DNA of 64,000 bases from Clostridiaceae bacterium (GTDB lineage Bacteria > Bacillota > Clostridia > Acetivibrionales > DUMB01). The translations under genes and the position numbers were made by a program. How positions within the stretch are numbered: the first letter of the stretch is position 1; the number at the start of each line of letters is the position of its first letter. The DNA lies in assembly GCA_012840085.1 (NCBI GenBank), contig DUMB01000004.1, positions 120,345-184,344 of the forward strand, read 5' to 3'. This document shows, in pieces, positions 36,823 through 45,838 of this stretch. Below the pieces are notes generated by a model. It made no database searches and was not told the DNA's origin. It saw only the letters and a program-made list of their open reading frames with translations.

Positions 36823-38542
36823 CACATTCAAGCACGGCTTCCTTAAGCTTTTCAAGTTTTTTATTTGCCTGTTCCTTATCACTGCCATGTACGCCATAAT
36901 ATATTTTGATTTTTGGCTCGGTTCCTGACGGTCTTACGCAGAACCACGAGTCATCCTTCATTTCATAGTACAGTACATCAGATTTGGGAAGATCTATATG
37001 TTCTTCTTCTCCTGTATCAATTACAAACCTTTTGCCTACACTATAGTCTCTTATTGCATATACTTCCTCATCATTAAATCTTGATGGCTTACTTTCCCGC
37101 AATTCCTTCATGGTATAGCTTATTTTCTCAAGCCCTTCTTTTCCTTCAACTGTAAACGATGTTATATCTTCCATATAATAGCCATACTTTGCAAACAATT
37201 CCTGCAAGCCTTCAAACAGAGACATGCCTCTTGACCTGTAATATGCAGCCATTTCGGCAATTAACATTGATGCCACAACGCCATCTTTGTCTCTGGAAAA
37301 CGTACCGGCAAGGTATCCGTAACTTTCTTCAAATCCAAACAGGAACTTCTTGTCCCCGAATTCATCCATTTCCTTAATCTTCTCGCCTATGAACTTGAAT
37401 CCTGTAAGAACTTCTACAAACTGCACGTTATATTCGCGGGCAATTGCTTTTGCCAGGTTGGTTGAAACTATAGTTGTTGCCACAAATCCGTTTTCAGGCA
37501 GCTCCCCTTTTTTCTTCTTCTGTGAAAGAATATACTCCATCAGAAGGCAACCCGTCTGATTGCCCGTCAACGTTACATATTCATTATCTGCATTCCTTAC
37601 TACCACACCTACTCTGTCACAGTCAGGGTCGGTTCCGATTATCATATCGACATCCTGCTTGCGTGCTATGTCTATTGCTATTGAAAAAGCATTTTTATCC
37701 TCCGGATTAGGATATTTGACAGTGGAAAAATCAGGATCCGGGAGTTCCTGCTCTTTTACTATAATCACATTATTTAAACCTATTTCTTTTAATATCCTCC
37801 GTACCGGTTTGTTTCCCGTGCCGTGAAGAGGTGTATATACTATTTTAAATGTATCCGCTACTTTTTCCACCAGATCTCTGTTTATAGCAAGTGTTTTAAG
37901 CCTTCCAATGTATTCATCATCAATTTCACTGCCTATGATCTTGATGAGACCCTTTTGTAATGCTGTATCCTTATCCATCAGGTTTACCTTTGTTATATCT
38001 TCTATCTTGCTTATTTCTTCATAAACTGCATCGCTGCCTGTAATTGAAAGCTGTGCTCCGTCCTCGCCGTAAACTTTGTAGCCGTTGTACTCTTTTGGAT
38101 TATGGCTGGCGGTTATTACCACACCGGCTGCTGCATTCAAAAATCTCACAGCAAATGAAAGCTCCGGTGTCGGTCTCAATTCATCGAAAAGATATGCCTT
38201 AATACCGTTGCCTGCAAATACCTTTGCGGACTCAAGGGCAAATTCATATGACCTGTGGCGTGAGTCATAAGCAATAACAATACCTCTTTGCTTGTAATCC
38301 TGCCCCTTTTTGCTTATATAGTTTGCCAATCCCTGTGAAGCTTTGCGTACAGTGTATTTATTTATACGGTTTGTACCGGCACCTATAATTCCTCTTAAAC
38401 CGCCCGTTCCGAATTTAAGGTCCTTGTAAAATCTTTCTTCTATCTCCTTTTTATCGTTCTCAATGCTTTTTAGTTCCTGTTTGGTCTCTTCATCAAAATA
38501 ATCACTTTCAAGCCAGAATTTATAGCTTTTGTAACTGTCCAT
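36803..38542 (-). CDS. pgcA: phosphoglucomutase / phosphomannomutase family protein
   Basis: 579 aa alpha-D-phosphohexomutase. Catalytic Ser loop TASHNPKEYNGYKVY, metal loop DPDCDRVGV, sugar-binding FGFEESYGYL and the phosphate-binding RPSGTEPKIKIYYG all present. Interconverts glucose-1-P and glucose-6-P (or mannose forms), linking glycogen/cellobiose breakdown to glycolysis. Length fits the Firmicute PgcA type. Confidence 0.94.
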   Translation of the reverse strand: MDSYKSYKFWLESDYFDEETKQELKSIENDKKEIEERFYKDLKFGTGGLRGIIGAGTNRINKYTVRKASQGLANYISKKGQDYKQRGIVIAYDSRHRSYEFALESAKVFAGNGIKAYLFDELRPTPELSFAVRFLNAAAGVVITASHNPKEYNGYKVYGEDGAQLSITGSDAVYEEISKIEDITKVNLMDKDTALQKGLIKIIGSEIDDEYIGRLKTLAINRDLVEKVADTFKIVYTPLHGTGNKPVRRILKEIGLNNVIIVKEQELPDPDFSTVKYPNPEDKNAFSIAIDIARKQDVDMIIGTDPDCDRVGVVVRNADNEYVTLTGNQTGCLLMEYILSQKKKKGELPENGFVATTIVSTNLAKAIAREYNVQFVEVLTGFKFIGEKIKEMDEFGDKKFLFGFEESYGYLAGTFSRDKDGVVASMLIAEMAAYYRSRGMSLFEGLQELFAKYGYYMEDITSFTVEGKEGLEKISYTMKELRESKPSRFNDEEVYAIRDYSVGKRFVIDTGEEEHIDLPKSDVLYYEMKDDSWFCVRPSGTEPKIKIYYGVHGSDKEQANKKLEKLKEAVLECVNKLLN

Positions 38543-38725
38543 ACCTTGCTTCGAACCTCCTCGTCATATACTATTATGTATTTGCCCTCATTTATCTTAT
38601 AACAGTATAACACTTTGCATTTAAATTATAATATCATTTCAAATTATAATATTATAATAAATGGCTTTAATGTTAAACTATATAAAAATATTATAATTAA
38701 ATATAAAGTTTTGTAAATAAAGAAA

Positions 38726-38748
38726 AACCTTTCCTAAAGGAAAGGCTT
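38726..38748 (-). terminator. spoIVA terminator
   Basis: Stem AAGCCTTTCC / GGAAAGGTT on the minus strand followed by TTTCTTTAT. Confidence 0.8.
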
Positions 38749-38761
38749 GTTTTCGCATTTC

Positions 38762-38842
38762 TATCAATTGTATCATCTATGCCATTTGTAGCATTTATAC
38801 CACTTATTCCGTTTAGTTTTTCATTCGTTTCATTTACACTAC
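38762..38842 (-). repeat. degenerate 18-nt post-stop repeat, spoIVA
   Basis: On the minus strand, directly after the spoIVA stop, come units such as TGGTATAAATGCTACAAA and TGGCATAGATGATACAAT (18 nt), then a partial TGATAGAAATGC. Two earlier, more degenerate units are of irregular length. Several in-frame TGA/TAG triplets. Confidence 0.6.
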
Positions 38843-40317
38843 AGAATTATGCAGATAATTCCGCTGCTGCCCTCGTTGATAATCCGCTGGAGAGTTTCCT
38901 GCAGTTTAAGCTGTGCATCCTCAGGCATTCTGAACAATTTATTCTGCAATCCTTCACTTACGAGCTCATGCAGGGATTTTCCGAACATATTTGATTCCCA
39001 TATCTTTCCCGGCTCCCCTTCAAACTCTCTCAGCAGATAATTAACCAGCTCTTCTGACTGTTTTTCCGTTCCTACAAGAGGGGCTATTTCAGTTTCGATA
39101 TCAGCTCTGATCATATGAATCGAAGGGGCACTTGCTCTGAGCCTTACCCCGAATCTATTGCCCTGTTTGATTATTTCAGGCTCATCCAGAGTTAATTCAT
39201 CTATTGTAGGTGTAACTATACCATATCCTTTTACTCTGACTTCATGCAGGGCATATTCCACTCTCTCGTACTCTTTCTTTATTCTTGCGAGGTCCTTCAA
39301 AAGGCTCAGCATCTGATGTTCTCCTTCGATTTCCAGACCGGTGGCCTTGCTGAGTATCTCGTAGAACAAGCCTTCCCTGACGTTCAGGTCTATCAGTATA
39401 TTTCCTTCCCCGAGATTAATCCTGTTTATGCCGGCCTTGTTAATGAATTCATAATTATTAAATCTCTCAACGCAGCCTTTTACTTCTCTTATTTTTGTAA
39501 TGCCTTTGAAAATTTCCTTTATTGCATCAAGCATATCAACTTTGAGCCAGTGATCTTCCTCCAGGGTCTCTACCCATCTGGGCATGTTAATACCGACTTC
39601 GCATACCGGGAATTCCAGAAGTACGCGCTCCATAATTGTATTTATATCCTCAATACGCATTTGAGCGCAGTTAATGTTGACAACAGGAACTTTGTATTTC
39701 TCCTCCAGTTCATCTCTTAGTCTAACTGTTCCCGGATCATATGGCCTTACGGAATTCAGAATAATGATAAACGGTTTATTTATGTTTTTTAATTCATTGA
39801 CAACTCTTTCTTCAGCTTCTATGTACTCTCCTCTTTCAATTTCGGTTATGCTTCCGTCCGTTGTAACCAGAAGACCGATAGTAGAATGTTCATTTATAAC
39901 TTTCTTCGTTCCTATTTTCGCTGCCTCTTCGAAAGGAATCTGATAGTCAAACCATGGAGTGGAAACCATCCTCGGGGCGTTATTTTCCATATACCCCAGC
40001 GCGCCTTTTACAAGGTAACCAACGCAGTCAACCAGCCTGACTTTCAACTCCACATTATCACCTAAAGTAATTTCAACAGCCTCATTAGGAACAAATTTTG
40101 GTTCTGTAGTCATTATTGTACGTCCTGTAGCACTTTGAGGAAGTTCATCCTTTGCCCTTTCCTTGCTATAAGCATTGTCTATATTAGGGATAACAAGCAG
40201 GTCCATAAACCTCTTTATAAAAGTGGATTTTCCCGTCCTTACAGGACCTACTACGCCTATATAAATATCCCCTTGTGTTCTTTCAGCAATTTGCTGGTAA
40301 ATATTATAGTTTTCCAC
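38839..40317 (-). CDS. spoIVA: stage IV sporulation protein A
   Basis: 492-aa ATPase that polymerises on the forespore to form the coat basement layer. Walker A VVGPVRTGKSTFIKRFM near the N-terminus, GTPase-like switches, the middle NEHSTIGLLVTTDGS sensor segment and the C-terminal region to LQRIINEGSSGIIC, which holds the membrane-targeting end. Conserved across endospore formers. Transcribed alone, and next to the CRISPR island. Confidence 0.97.
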   Translation of the reverse strand: MENYNIYQQIAERTQGDIYIGVVGPVRTGKSTFIKRFMDLLVIPNIDNAYSKERAKDELPQSATGRTIMTTEPKFVPNEAVEITLGDNVELKVRLVDCVGYLVKGALGYMENNAPRMVSTPWFDYQIPFEEAAKIGTKKVINEHSTIGLLVTTDGSITEIERGEYIEAEERVVNELKNINKPFIIILNSVRPYDPGTVRLRDELEEKYKVPVVNINCAQMRIEDINTIMERVLLEFPVCEVGINMPRWVETLEEDHWLKVDMLDAIKEIFKGITKIREVKGCVERFNNYEFINKAGINRINLGEGNILIDLNVREGLFYEILSKATGLEIEGEHQMLSLLKDLARIKKEYERVEYALHEVRVKGYGIVTPTIDELTLDEPEIIKQGNRFGVRLRASAPSIHMIRADIETEIAPLVGTEKQSEELVNYLLREFEGEPGKIWESNMFGKSLHELVSEGLQNKLFRMPEDAQLKLQETLQRIINEGSSGIICIIL

Positions 40318-40504
40318 TCAATAACCCTCCCCTATTTGATTAACATACTTTATGCAATATTGATTACGGATCAAAAACAGCCAGCCTTTTCAAATATCCT
40401 ATACTGAACTATATTCAATAATTAAATTAAATAGTGTGTCCCTTCCAATTACTCAATATAAATATATGACAGTATTCGTCTAATATTACAAAAATGAAAT
40501 AAAA

Positions 40505-40532
40505 AAGTAGCCAGGTACTAACCTGACTACTT
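40505..40532 (-). terminator. terminator of the CRISPR transcript
   Basis: Stem AAGTAGcCAGGT / ACCTGaCTACTT followed on the minus strand by TTTTTTATTTC. Lies 138 nt past the last repeat, on the strand that carries the array and cas12f1. Resembles the dagK terminator at 50476-50503 (26 of 33 bases by eye). Confidence 0.85.
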
Positions 40533-40628
40533 TGAACCATTCAAACTAAAAATAATCGACCGCCATCGGGAAAAATAAGCTGATATTTCATTCCGCCTAA
40601 GACAGCTATAACTGTTAACCTAGGACGT

Positions 40629-40640
40629 TGCAATTCGCAT
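40629..40640 (-). other. anti-repeat-like element at the distal end of the array
   Basis: On the minus strand GCGAATTGCAAC, the same 12 nt as the core of the tracrRNA anti-repeat (42766-42777). It lies 30 nt beyond the last repeat, in the orientation of an anti-repeat, not of a repeat. Confidence 0.55.
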
Positions 40641-40670
40641 TAAGTCTTGTCTTATCAAATTATACCAAGA

Positions 40671-42699
40671 CCTGCAATTCACACATGCGCACGAATTGCA
40701 ACAACCTAGAAGTCAAGATTTTAACCGTATAGAGGCTTGCAATTCACACATGCGCACGAATTGCAACACACTGGTTAATAAATGTTATTTAGTTGTTGAA
40801 CTTGCAATTCACACATGCGCACGAATTGCAACGGATAGGCTAAATGCCAAACATGGCTACAGTTGGCTTGCAATTCACACATGCGCACGAATTGCAACTT
40901 TCGCAATATTTTTATTTTATAAATTACCAATCACTTGCAATTCACACATGCGCACGAATTGCAACAGAGCTATTGACACTGTATACATGGAACTCCACAA
41001 CTTGCAATTCACACATGCGCACGAATTGCAACATCTGTTATTATCATGTCGAAATCCCAAGGATTCTTGCAATTCACACATGCGCACGAATTGCAACAGC
41101 CCTGCTCATTTCAATCCTTGCTGTAGACCCACCTTGCAATTCACACATGCGCACGAATTGCAACGATACAGAAACGTATTATTATTTATCTTCACCTGAT
41201 GCTTGCAATTCACACATGCGCACGAATTGCAACGTTTGTCCAACTATACATGTGGTATAATAATATCGTACTTGCAATTCACACATGCGCACGAATTGCA
41301 ACTAAATAATCTGTATTCATTTATATCCGCTGTAATTCTTGCAATTCACACATGCGCACGAATTGCAACACAGCTTTTGAGAAAGGCGTTATGTCTGTAG
41401 CACTTGCAATTCACACATGCGCACGAATTGCAACCTGCTAATATAAGTAAATCCTCTTTTAGCTCTTTTGCTTGCAATTCACACATGCGCACGAATTGCA
41501 ACTTTTCTCAAAATAGTCCATTTCAACACTATTCCACTTGCAATTCACACATGCGCACGAATTGCAACAGTACATCAATAACTGGAATCTGCCGGTAACG
41601 ATACTTGCAATTCACACATGCGCACGAATTGCAACTTGGTGGAACTCTTGTGTTATACCTTGATGCTCCTCTTGCAATTCACACATGCGCACGAATTGCA
41701 ACAACAGACGCTATAAAAACACTATGGGACATGAAACTTGCAATTCACACATGCGCACGAATTGCAACTTGTAAAATATAGCTATTATCCTTACAGCCCA
41801 CAAGCTTGCAATTCACACATGCGCACGAATTGCAACCGTTTGCAGTGCATGTCACAATGAGGAGCATCCACTTGCAATTCACACATGCGCACGAATTGCA
41901 ACATGAGCAATATTATTGGACACATACATGGACATTACTTGCAATTCACACATGCGCACGAATTGCAACGGACCAAAAGTATTACAGCAAGTTAACAGCA
42001 GATCTTGCAATTCACACATGCGCACGAATTGCAACATAACAGACGCTATAAAAACACTATGGGACATGAAACTTGCAATTCACACATGCGCACGAATTGC
42101 AACACATTAAGATCCAATGGCAAATCTGCTTCCAACCTTGCAATTCACACATGCGCACGAATTGCAACATTATTGCTATAACTGTGGTCAGAGATTGAGC
42201 TGGCTTGCAATTCACACATGCGCACGAATTGCAACGTTCCGGAGTTCAAGTCTCCGGCCTGTCTCCAAAACTTGCAATTCACACATGCGCACGAATTGCA
42301 ACAAAGAAGATGTTTGAGCGATTGACGTTTCGAGATCTTGCAATTCACACATGCGCACGAATTGCAACTTGCTCCTACAGTACAACCAATGCTTGTTGAG
42401 GAACTTGCAATTCACACATGCGCACGAATTGCAACGCACTTCATTAAAAATTGATTCCTCAACCATTGGCTTGCAATTCACACATGCGCACGAATTGCAA
42501 CGATAAAAATTCTCCTTTATATTCACCTGAATATCTTGCAATTCACACATGCGCACGAATTGCAACGCAAATGAAACTAAATTGTAAAGGAGTGGGAATA
42601 TCTTGCAATTCACACATGCGCACGAATTGCAACAATAAACCTTTCTTCATTGTTAAATTTCAGAACTCTTGCAATTCACACATGCGCACGAATTGCAAC
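40671..42699 (-). CRISPR. CRISPR array, 31 repeats and 30 spacers (type V-F1)
   Basis: 32-nt repeat, which on the plus strand begins CTTGCAATTC, ends GAATTGCAAC and has ACACATGCGCAC between the arms; the 9-nt arms TTGCAATTC / GAATTGCAA form a perfect palindrome. 31 copies start at 40671, 40736, 40801, 40867, 40934, 41001, 41066 and onward every 65-69 nt to 42668. Spacers are 33-37 nt. All copies are identical except the one at 40671, which has one changed base in its 5' end; a degenerate terminal copy marks the old, leader-distal end. The leader and newest spacers are therefore at the right, next to the tracrRNA and cas12f1, and transcription is on the minus strand. Confidence 0.97.
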
Positions 42700-42765
42700 G
42701 GCATGTGCTTATAATTCGCTAATATCAATGTTTTAAATGACACTTTCCGCGGATCATATTAAATT
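42700..42765 (-). promoter_or_regulatory. putative array leader
   Basis: 66-bp AT-rich stretch between the newest repeat and the tracrRNA anti-repeat. Holds TATTAGCGAA and similar AT boxes but no clear -35. Leader role inferred from position beside the perfect end of the array. Confidence 0.45.
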
Positions 42766-42975
42766 GTTGCAATTCGCTTGATGTGTAAACTGTACTAGCG
42801 GTATTTGTGCTAGTAATTTCAATAAGCGCGAATCTCTTTATATTTTCATGTACACTTCACATTCGCGCTACCTTACCGAGTGTATTGCCGAAAACATCCG
42901 ACCACTTTCTGCTACGTGGTGAAGTCACGTATCACAGGTTCTCCTGCGAGGCTTGTGGCTGTCAAGTCAGCCAAA
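42766..42975 (-). ncRNA. tracrRNA of Cas12f1
   Basis: Between cas12f1 and the array, minus strand. Read 5'-3': a hairpin GGCTG(ACTTGA)CAGCC (42957-42972), a second ACGTG/CACGT hairpin (42914-42930), the core CTCGGTAAGGTAGC (42867-42880), a 9-bp stem AGCGCGAAT / ATTCGCGCT (42825-42833 with 42861-42869), a stem ACTAGC / GCTAGT (42794-42814), then the anti-repeat ACACATCAAG-CGAATTGCAAC (42766-42786). From memory, the tracrRNA of AsCas12f1 has the same core CTCGGTAAGGTAGC and a similar first hairpin. The anti-repeat pairs 11 bp, then 5 bp, with the minus-strand repeat. Ends are approximate. Confidence 0.82.
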
Positions 42976-43027
42976 AATTATTAAATATAAAAAATTAAAT
43001 ATACCGTTTATTAATTTTTCTATTTTT

Positions 43028-44341
43028 TTAAATTTTATCGTCTATTTCTTGTATTTTCAACTGTTCTTCAATAATCAATTCTATTTGTGGGTTGGCTATA
43101 TTTCTTGCTGCGTTTAAATCCGCATCTATTTCTAATCCACAATTCACACATTTAAAATATTCCCATCCTCTATCGTCCTTTGGTCTGTTTTGTGTGCTTA
43201 TATAATGACAATTACTACACATTTGGCTTGTGAAATGTGGTTTTATTTTAACTACCTTAATTCCTTCTCTCTCTGCCTTATATATGATTTTTTGCTGTAA
43301 ATCGTAAATAGGATATTGCTTTAAAAACTTATTATCTGTTGACAATCCTGATAAATCTTCCATTTGAATAATACCACATTTATGCCTTTTTGCTAATTCT
43401 ACTATATATTTACTGTACTTATGATTAGTCAAATCGCTAAAATTAGCAATTTTTTCTTTTATGTTGTATACATCTTTTAACCTTGTTTTTCTTCCATGCC
43501 CTATTCTTCCTTCTCCACAATATCTAGATTGTTTTTGTCTATGCCATACCATGTTATACATTTTTTTCTTATAATCAATGATCTCTCCACCTAGAATGTA
43601 ATCTCTTATTTCTGTTCCATGAACTGCAATAACGACAGCTTTATTCTTACCTAGATCTATACCCATAACTCTATTATAGTCATCAGGCAATGTCTTTTCT
43701 TTTATCTTATAACTTAAGTATAAAAACCACTTTTTATTCTTTTCTATTATTTGAGATTGACTGTAATCAAATTCTCCGTTAATAACTTTGTCTAATATTA
43801 CTTTGTTTCCATTATTTTTTGTATTAAGTAGAATAGTAAACTTACATGAATTCAAACCGTACTCTTTAATATGGTTTGTGGATACTAATGCCACCTTTGC
43901 ATAATATAGATTATTTTCTTTAAACAGAGTCATTGCTTGCTTATCAACAATAATTGGAGTATTGCTTTTTTTATATTCAGGGGGAATCTTTTCTCCTTTA
44001 TAAACATCGTTTTTTATTGCATACCATTGTGATGTTGCTTTACTAATCAGGCATCCTAAATTTTTTGAATAGTTTTTAGTATAAATATCTTTTAACTTAT
44101 CGTAAATATAACCTTCTAATCCGCGTTTACCATCTTTATATTTAGATATATCTGATATTTTAGGAGCAATACCAAACTTTTCTTTAAAACCTATTACACA
44201 ATTACTAAATTCCCAATTATATTGTATTGTTTTGTTAAGCACTAGTCTGGATTCATATTGCAATTCCCGAAAAACTCTTCCTAATATCTTCCAGTCATTA
44301 TCTACTGGTTTAAGAATTTCAAATCTTACGACCTGTTGCAT
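43028..44341 (-). CDS. cas12f1: Cas12f1 miniature RNA-guided endonuclease (type V-F1)
   Basis: 437 aa. Probably annotated automatically as IS605 TnpB, but it matches the AsCas12f1 family along its whole length: N-terminal FEILKPVDNDWKILGRVFRELQ, the WED/REC part to about residue 215, RuvC-I D229 in VMGIDLGKNKA, the GGEIIDYKK segment, RuvC-II E328 in IIQMEDLSGL, a zinc finger C375/C378/C398/C401 and RuvC-III D408 in DADLNAARNIA. All three catalytic acids are kept. AsCas12f1 has its acids at 225, 324 and 401. Such enzymes work as a dimer on one guide RNA and cut DNA next to a PAM. It lies on the same strand as the tracrRNA and array. No cas1/2/4 nearby. No TnpB-type IS ends or tnpA. Confidence 0.92.
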   Translation of the reverse strand: MQQVVRFEILKPVDNDWKILGRVFRELQYESRLVLNKTIQYNWEFSNCVIGFKEKFGIAPKISDISKYKDGKRGLEGYIYDKLKDIYTKNYSKNLGCLISKATSQWYAIKNDVYKGEKIPPEYKKSNTPIIVDKQAMTLFKENNLYYAKVALVSTNHIKEYGLNSCKFTILLNTKNNGNKVILDKVINGEFDYSQSQIIEKNKKWFLYLSYKIKEKTLPDDYNRVMGIDLGKNKAVVIAVHGTEIRDYILGGEIIDYKKKMYNMVWHRQKQSRYCGEGRIGHGRKTRLKDVYNIKEKIANFSDLTNHKYSKYIVELAKRHKCGIIQMEDLSGLSTDNKFLKQYPIYDLQQKIIYKAEREGIKVVKIKPHFTSQMCSNCHYISTQNRPKDDRGWEYFKCVNCGLEIDADLNAARNIANPQIELIIEEQLKIQEIDDKI

Positions 44342-45023
44342 AACAATTCTCCTTGGCTTGATTAATTATTGAAATAATTCTATAGCTTAATATAATCTCT
44401 TTTTTCTTTACTTCTATTTTATTTAATCATGTCTAGAACACGATATGACACTCTAAATCCGTGAAAAATCTAAATTTTTTAGGAATAAATATTTTAGCAA
44501 AATCCTCTTTCTTTTTCTATTATTTTTTGCTCTAACTTGCAAACTAGACCTAATTACTTAGTGCAATACACTATAACACATCATTTTAAAATTATTAATT
44601 TTATTCTTCTTCGTGAATAATAATTTTGAGTATTATATTTGATGCTTCTATTTTTTTCATTTTTGTTGTCTATTATAATACATTAATTATATTTGTCAAT
44701 GCTATTAGCTATTATCTTTTAATATATTATATAAATATTTTTATCTATTACTTTAAATTACTACAATCTAAACGTATTATTTCTTATATTCTTTAATACT
44801 TCATTACACTTCATCGCTTGCTCAACGTATAAAAATAATCTACGATTCAATCAATCTTATAGAATAATACTACATCAATTTCTTTTATTATCAGTTAATT
44901 GTGAATTAAATTGTATAATTTAGATCTAGTATAATTATTATAAATAACACTCCTTTTATAGCAATGCCAGGTGTATTTTGCTGCATTTTATATTAATATT
45001 TTTATCTTAATAAGGCAATAGCC
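44342..45023. other. AT-rich intergenic region
   Basis: About 680 bp between the HTH operon and cas12f1, with very low GC, no credible ORF, and no clear hairpin. The promoter of cas12f1 must lie at its left end, where I see only AT-rich boxes. Confidence 0.4.
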
Positions 45024-45419
45024 TTATAGATTTTGCTTAATCAATTTTTTCACAATATCTATAGATTCGTTCGCTAATTTAGATACGTCATTATTCATAG
45101 AATATCCGTAAAATTTAGAATTACCTTCACTAATTTTTTCCTGAATATTATCAAGCATGACCCCTATATCATCTTTTGCTAAATCTTTTTTTACATCTAT
45201 AACATAATCATTATTATTATCTTTAAGCAACCAATCCAATGTTACATTAAAATACTCTGCTATTTTAATTAATCTTGTTATATCTACAGTTGTAATTTCG
45301 TGTTTTTTTGATAATTCAAGTAACCAGTCGCCAGATAAACCCACTGTTTTACCAAATTCCTGATAATTTCTAAAACCAGCACTCTCTTTTAATAAAGCTA
45401 TTTTTTCACCTATAGTCAT
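45024..45419 (-). CDS. HTH (XRE-like) transcription regulator
   Basis: 131 aa, start after GGGGGCG. The N-terminal 65 residues are a helix-turn-helix of the Cro/CI (XRE) type: IGEKIALLKESAGFRNYQEFGKTVGLS, and DITRLIKIAEYFNVTLDWLL as helix 4-5. The C-terminal half is a short helical dimerisation tail. Last gene of a four-gene minus-strand operon; likely a phage-type repressor. Confidence 0.85.
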   Translation of the reverse strand: MTIGEKIALLKESAGFRNYQEFGKTVGLSGDWLLELSKKHEITTVDITRLIKIAEYFNVTLDWLLKDNNNDYVIDVKKDLAKDDIGVMLDNIQEKISEGNSKFYGYSMNNDVSKLANESIDIVKKLIKQNL

Positions 45420-45430
45420 CTAAACGCCCC

Positions 45431-45817
45431 CTATTGCCACTTATTATCTAAGTACTTTTGTCCATTAATAGATTTGCTAAAAACCAATTTTTGCCTTTCT
45501 GTCGAAAAAATTAACGCTTCTTTATTAGTCCATTCATTAGGGTTATCTTCAATTTTCCCTAGTTTCCAGTCATTTGGATTAAGATAAATGTCAATTAAGT
45601 TTTCTTTACCTTTGTCAATTTGTTTAAGTAATCTATAATTAGTTTTCCGTAATAATTGGTTTAGCACAGTAAAGCTTTCTTGGTCAATTAGATTTCTCAA
45701 TAAATCTAATTGACCATCAATCCATGCAATCGTTTTTAAGGTATATCCTTTACTTGTCAACTCATTCTTAAAATAAGTTAATAATTTTAATTTATAATAC
45801 ATCTGTGCTAAAATCAT
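45431..45817 (-). CDS. hypothetical protein
   Basis: 128 aa, GAGGGATT before the ATG. Mostly helical, basic, no recognised family; ends with PNEWTNKEALIFSTERQKLVFSKS. 21 nt after the MrpR-like gene and 11 nt before the HTH gene. Role unknown. Confidence 0.65.
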   Translation of the reverse strand: MILAQMYYKLKLLTYFKNELTSKGYTLKTIAWIDGQLDLLRNLIDQESFTVLNQLLRKTNYRLLKQIDKGKENLIDIYLNPNDWKLGKIEDNPNEWTNKEALIFSTERQKLVFSKSINGQKYLDNKWQ

Positions 45818-45838
45818 TGCAATCCCTCACATTATCCT

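Noticed and set aside
40671..42699. Plus-strand transcription of the array
   Set aside because: The degenerate repeat is at the low end, the tracrRNA core and cas12f1 are on the minus strand, a good terminator follows on the minus strand, and the duplicated spacer is anchored at the minus-strand repeat's 3' side.
40696..42714. Open reading frames of 60-167 codons across the CRISPR array on both strands
   Set aside because: Each is the repeat translated in a frame (recurring CNSHMRTNCN or HTCARIAT); no SD, and the whole span is array.
42901..42972. Short ORF in the cas12f1-array gap (from 42807)
   Set aside because: The sequence is explained by tracrRNA stems, and there is no SD.
43028..44341. 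IS605-family TnpB insertion
   Set aside because: No tnpA or IS ends, but an array and a tracrRNA on the same strand, and the N-terminus and active-site spacing match AsCas12f1.
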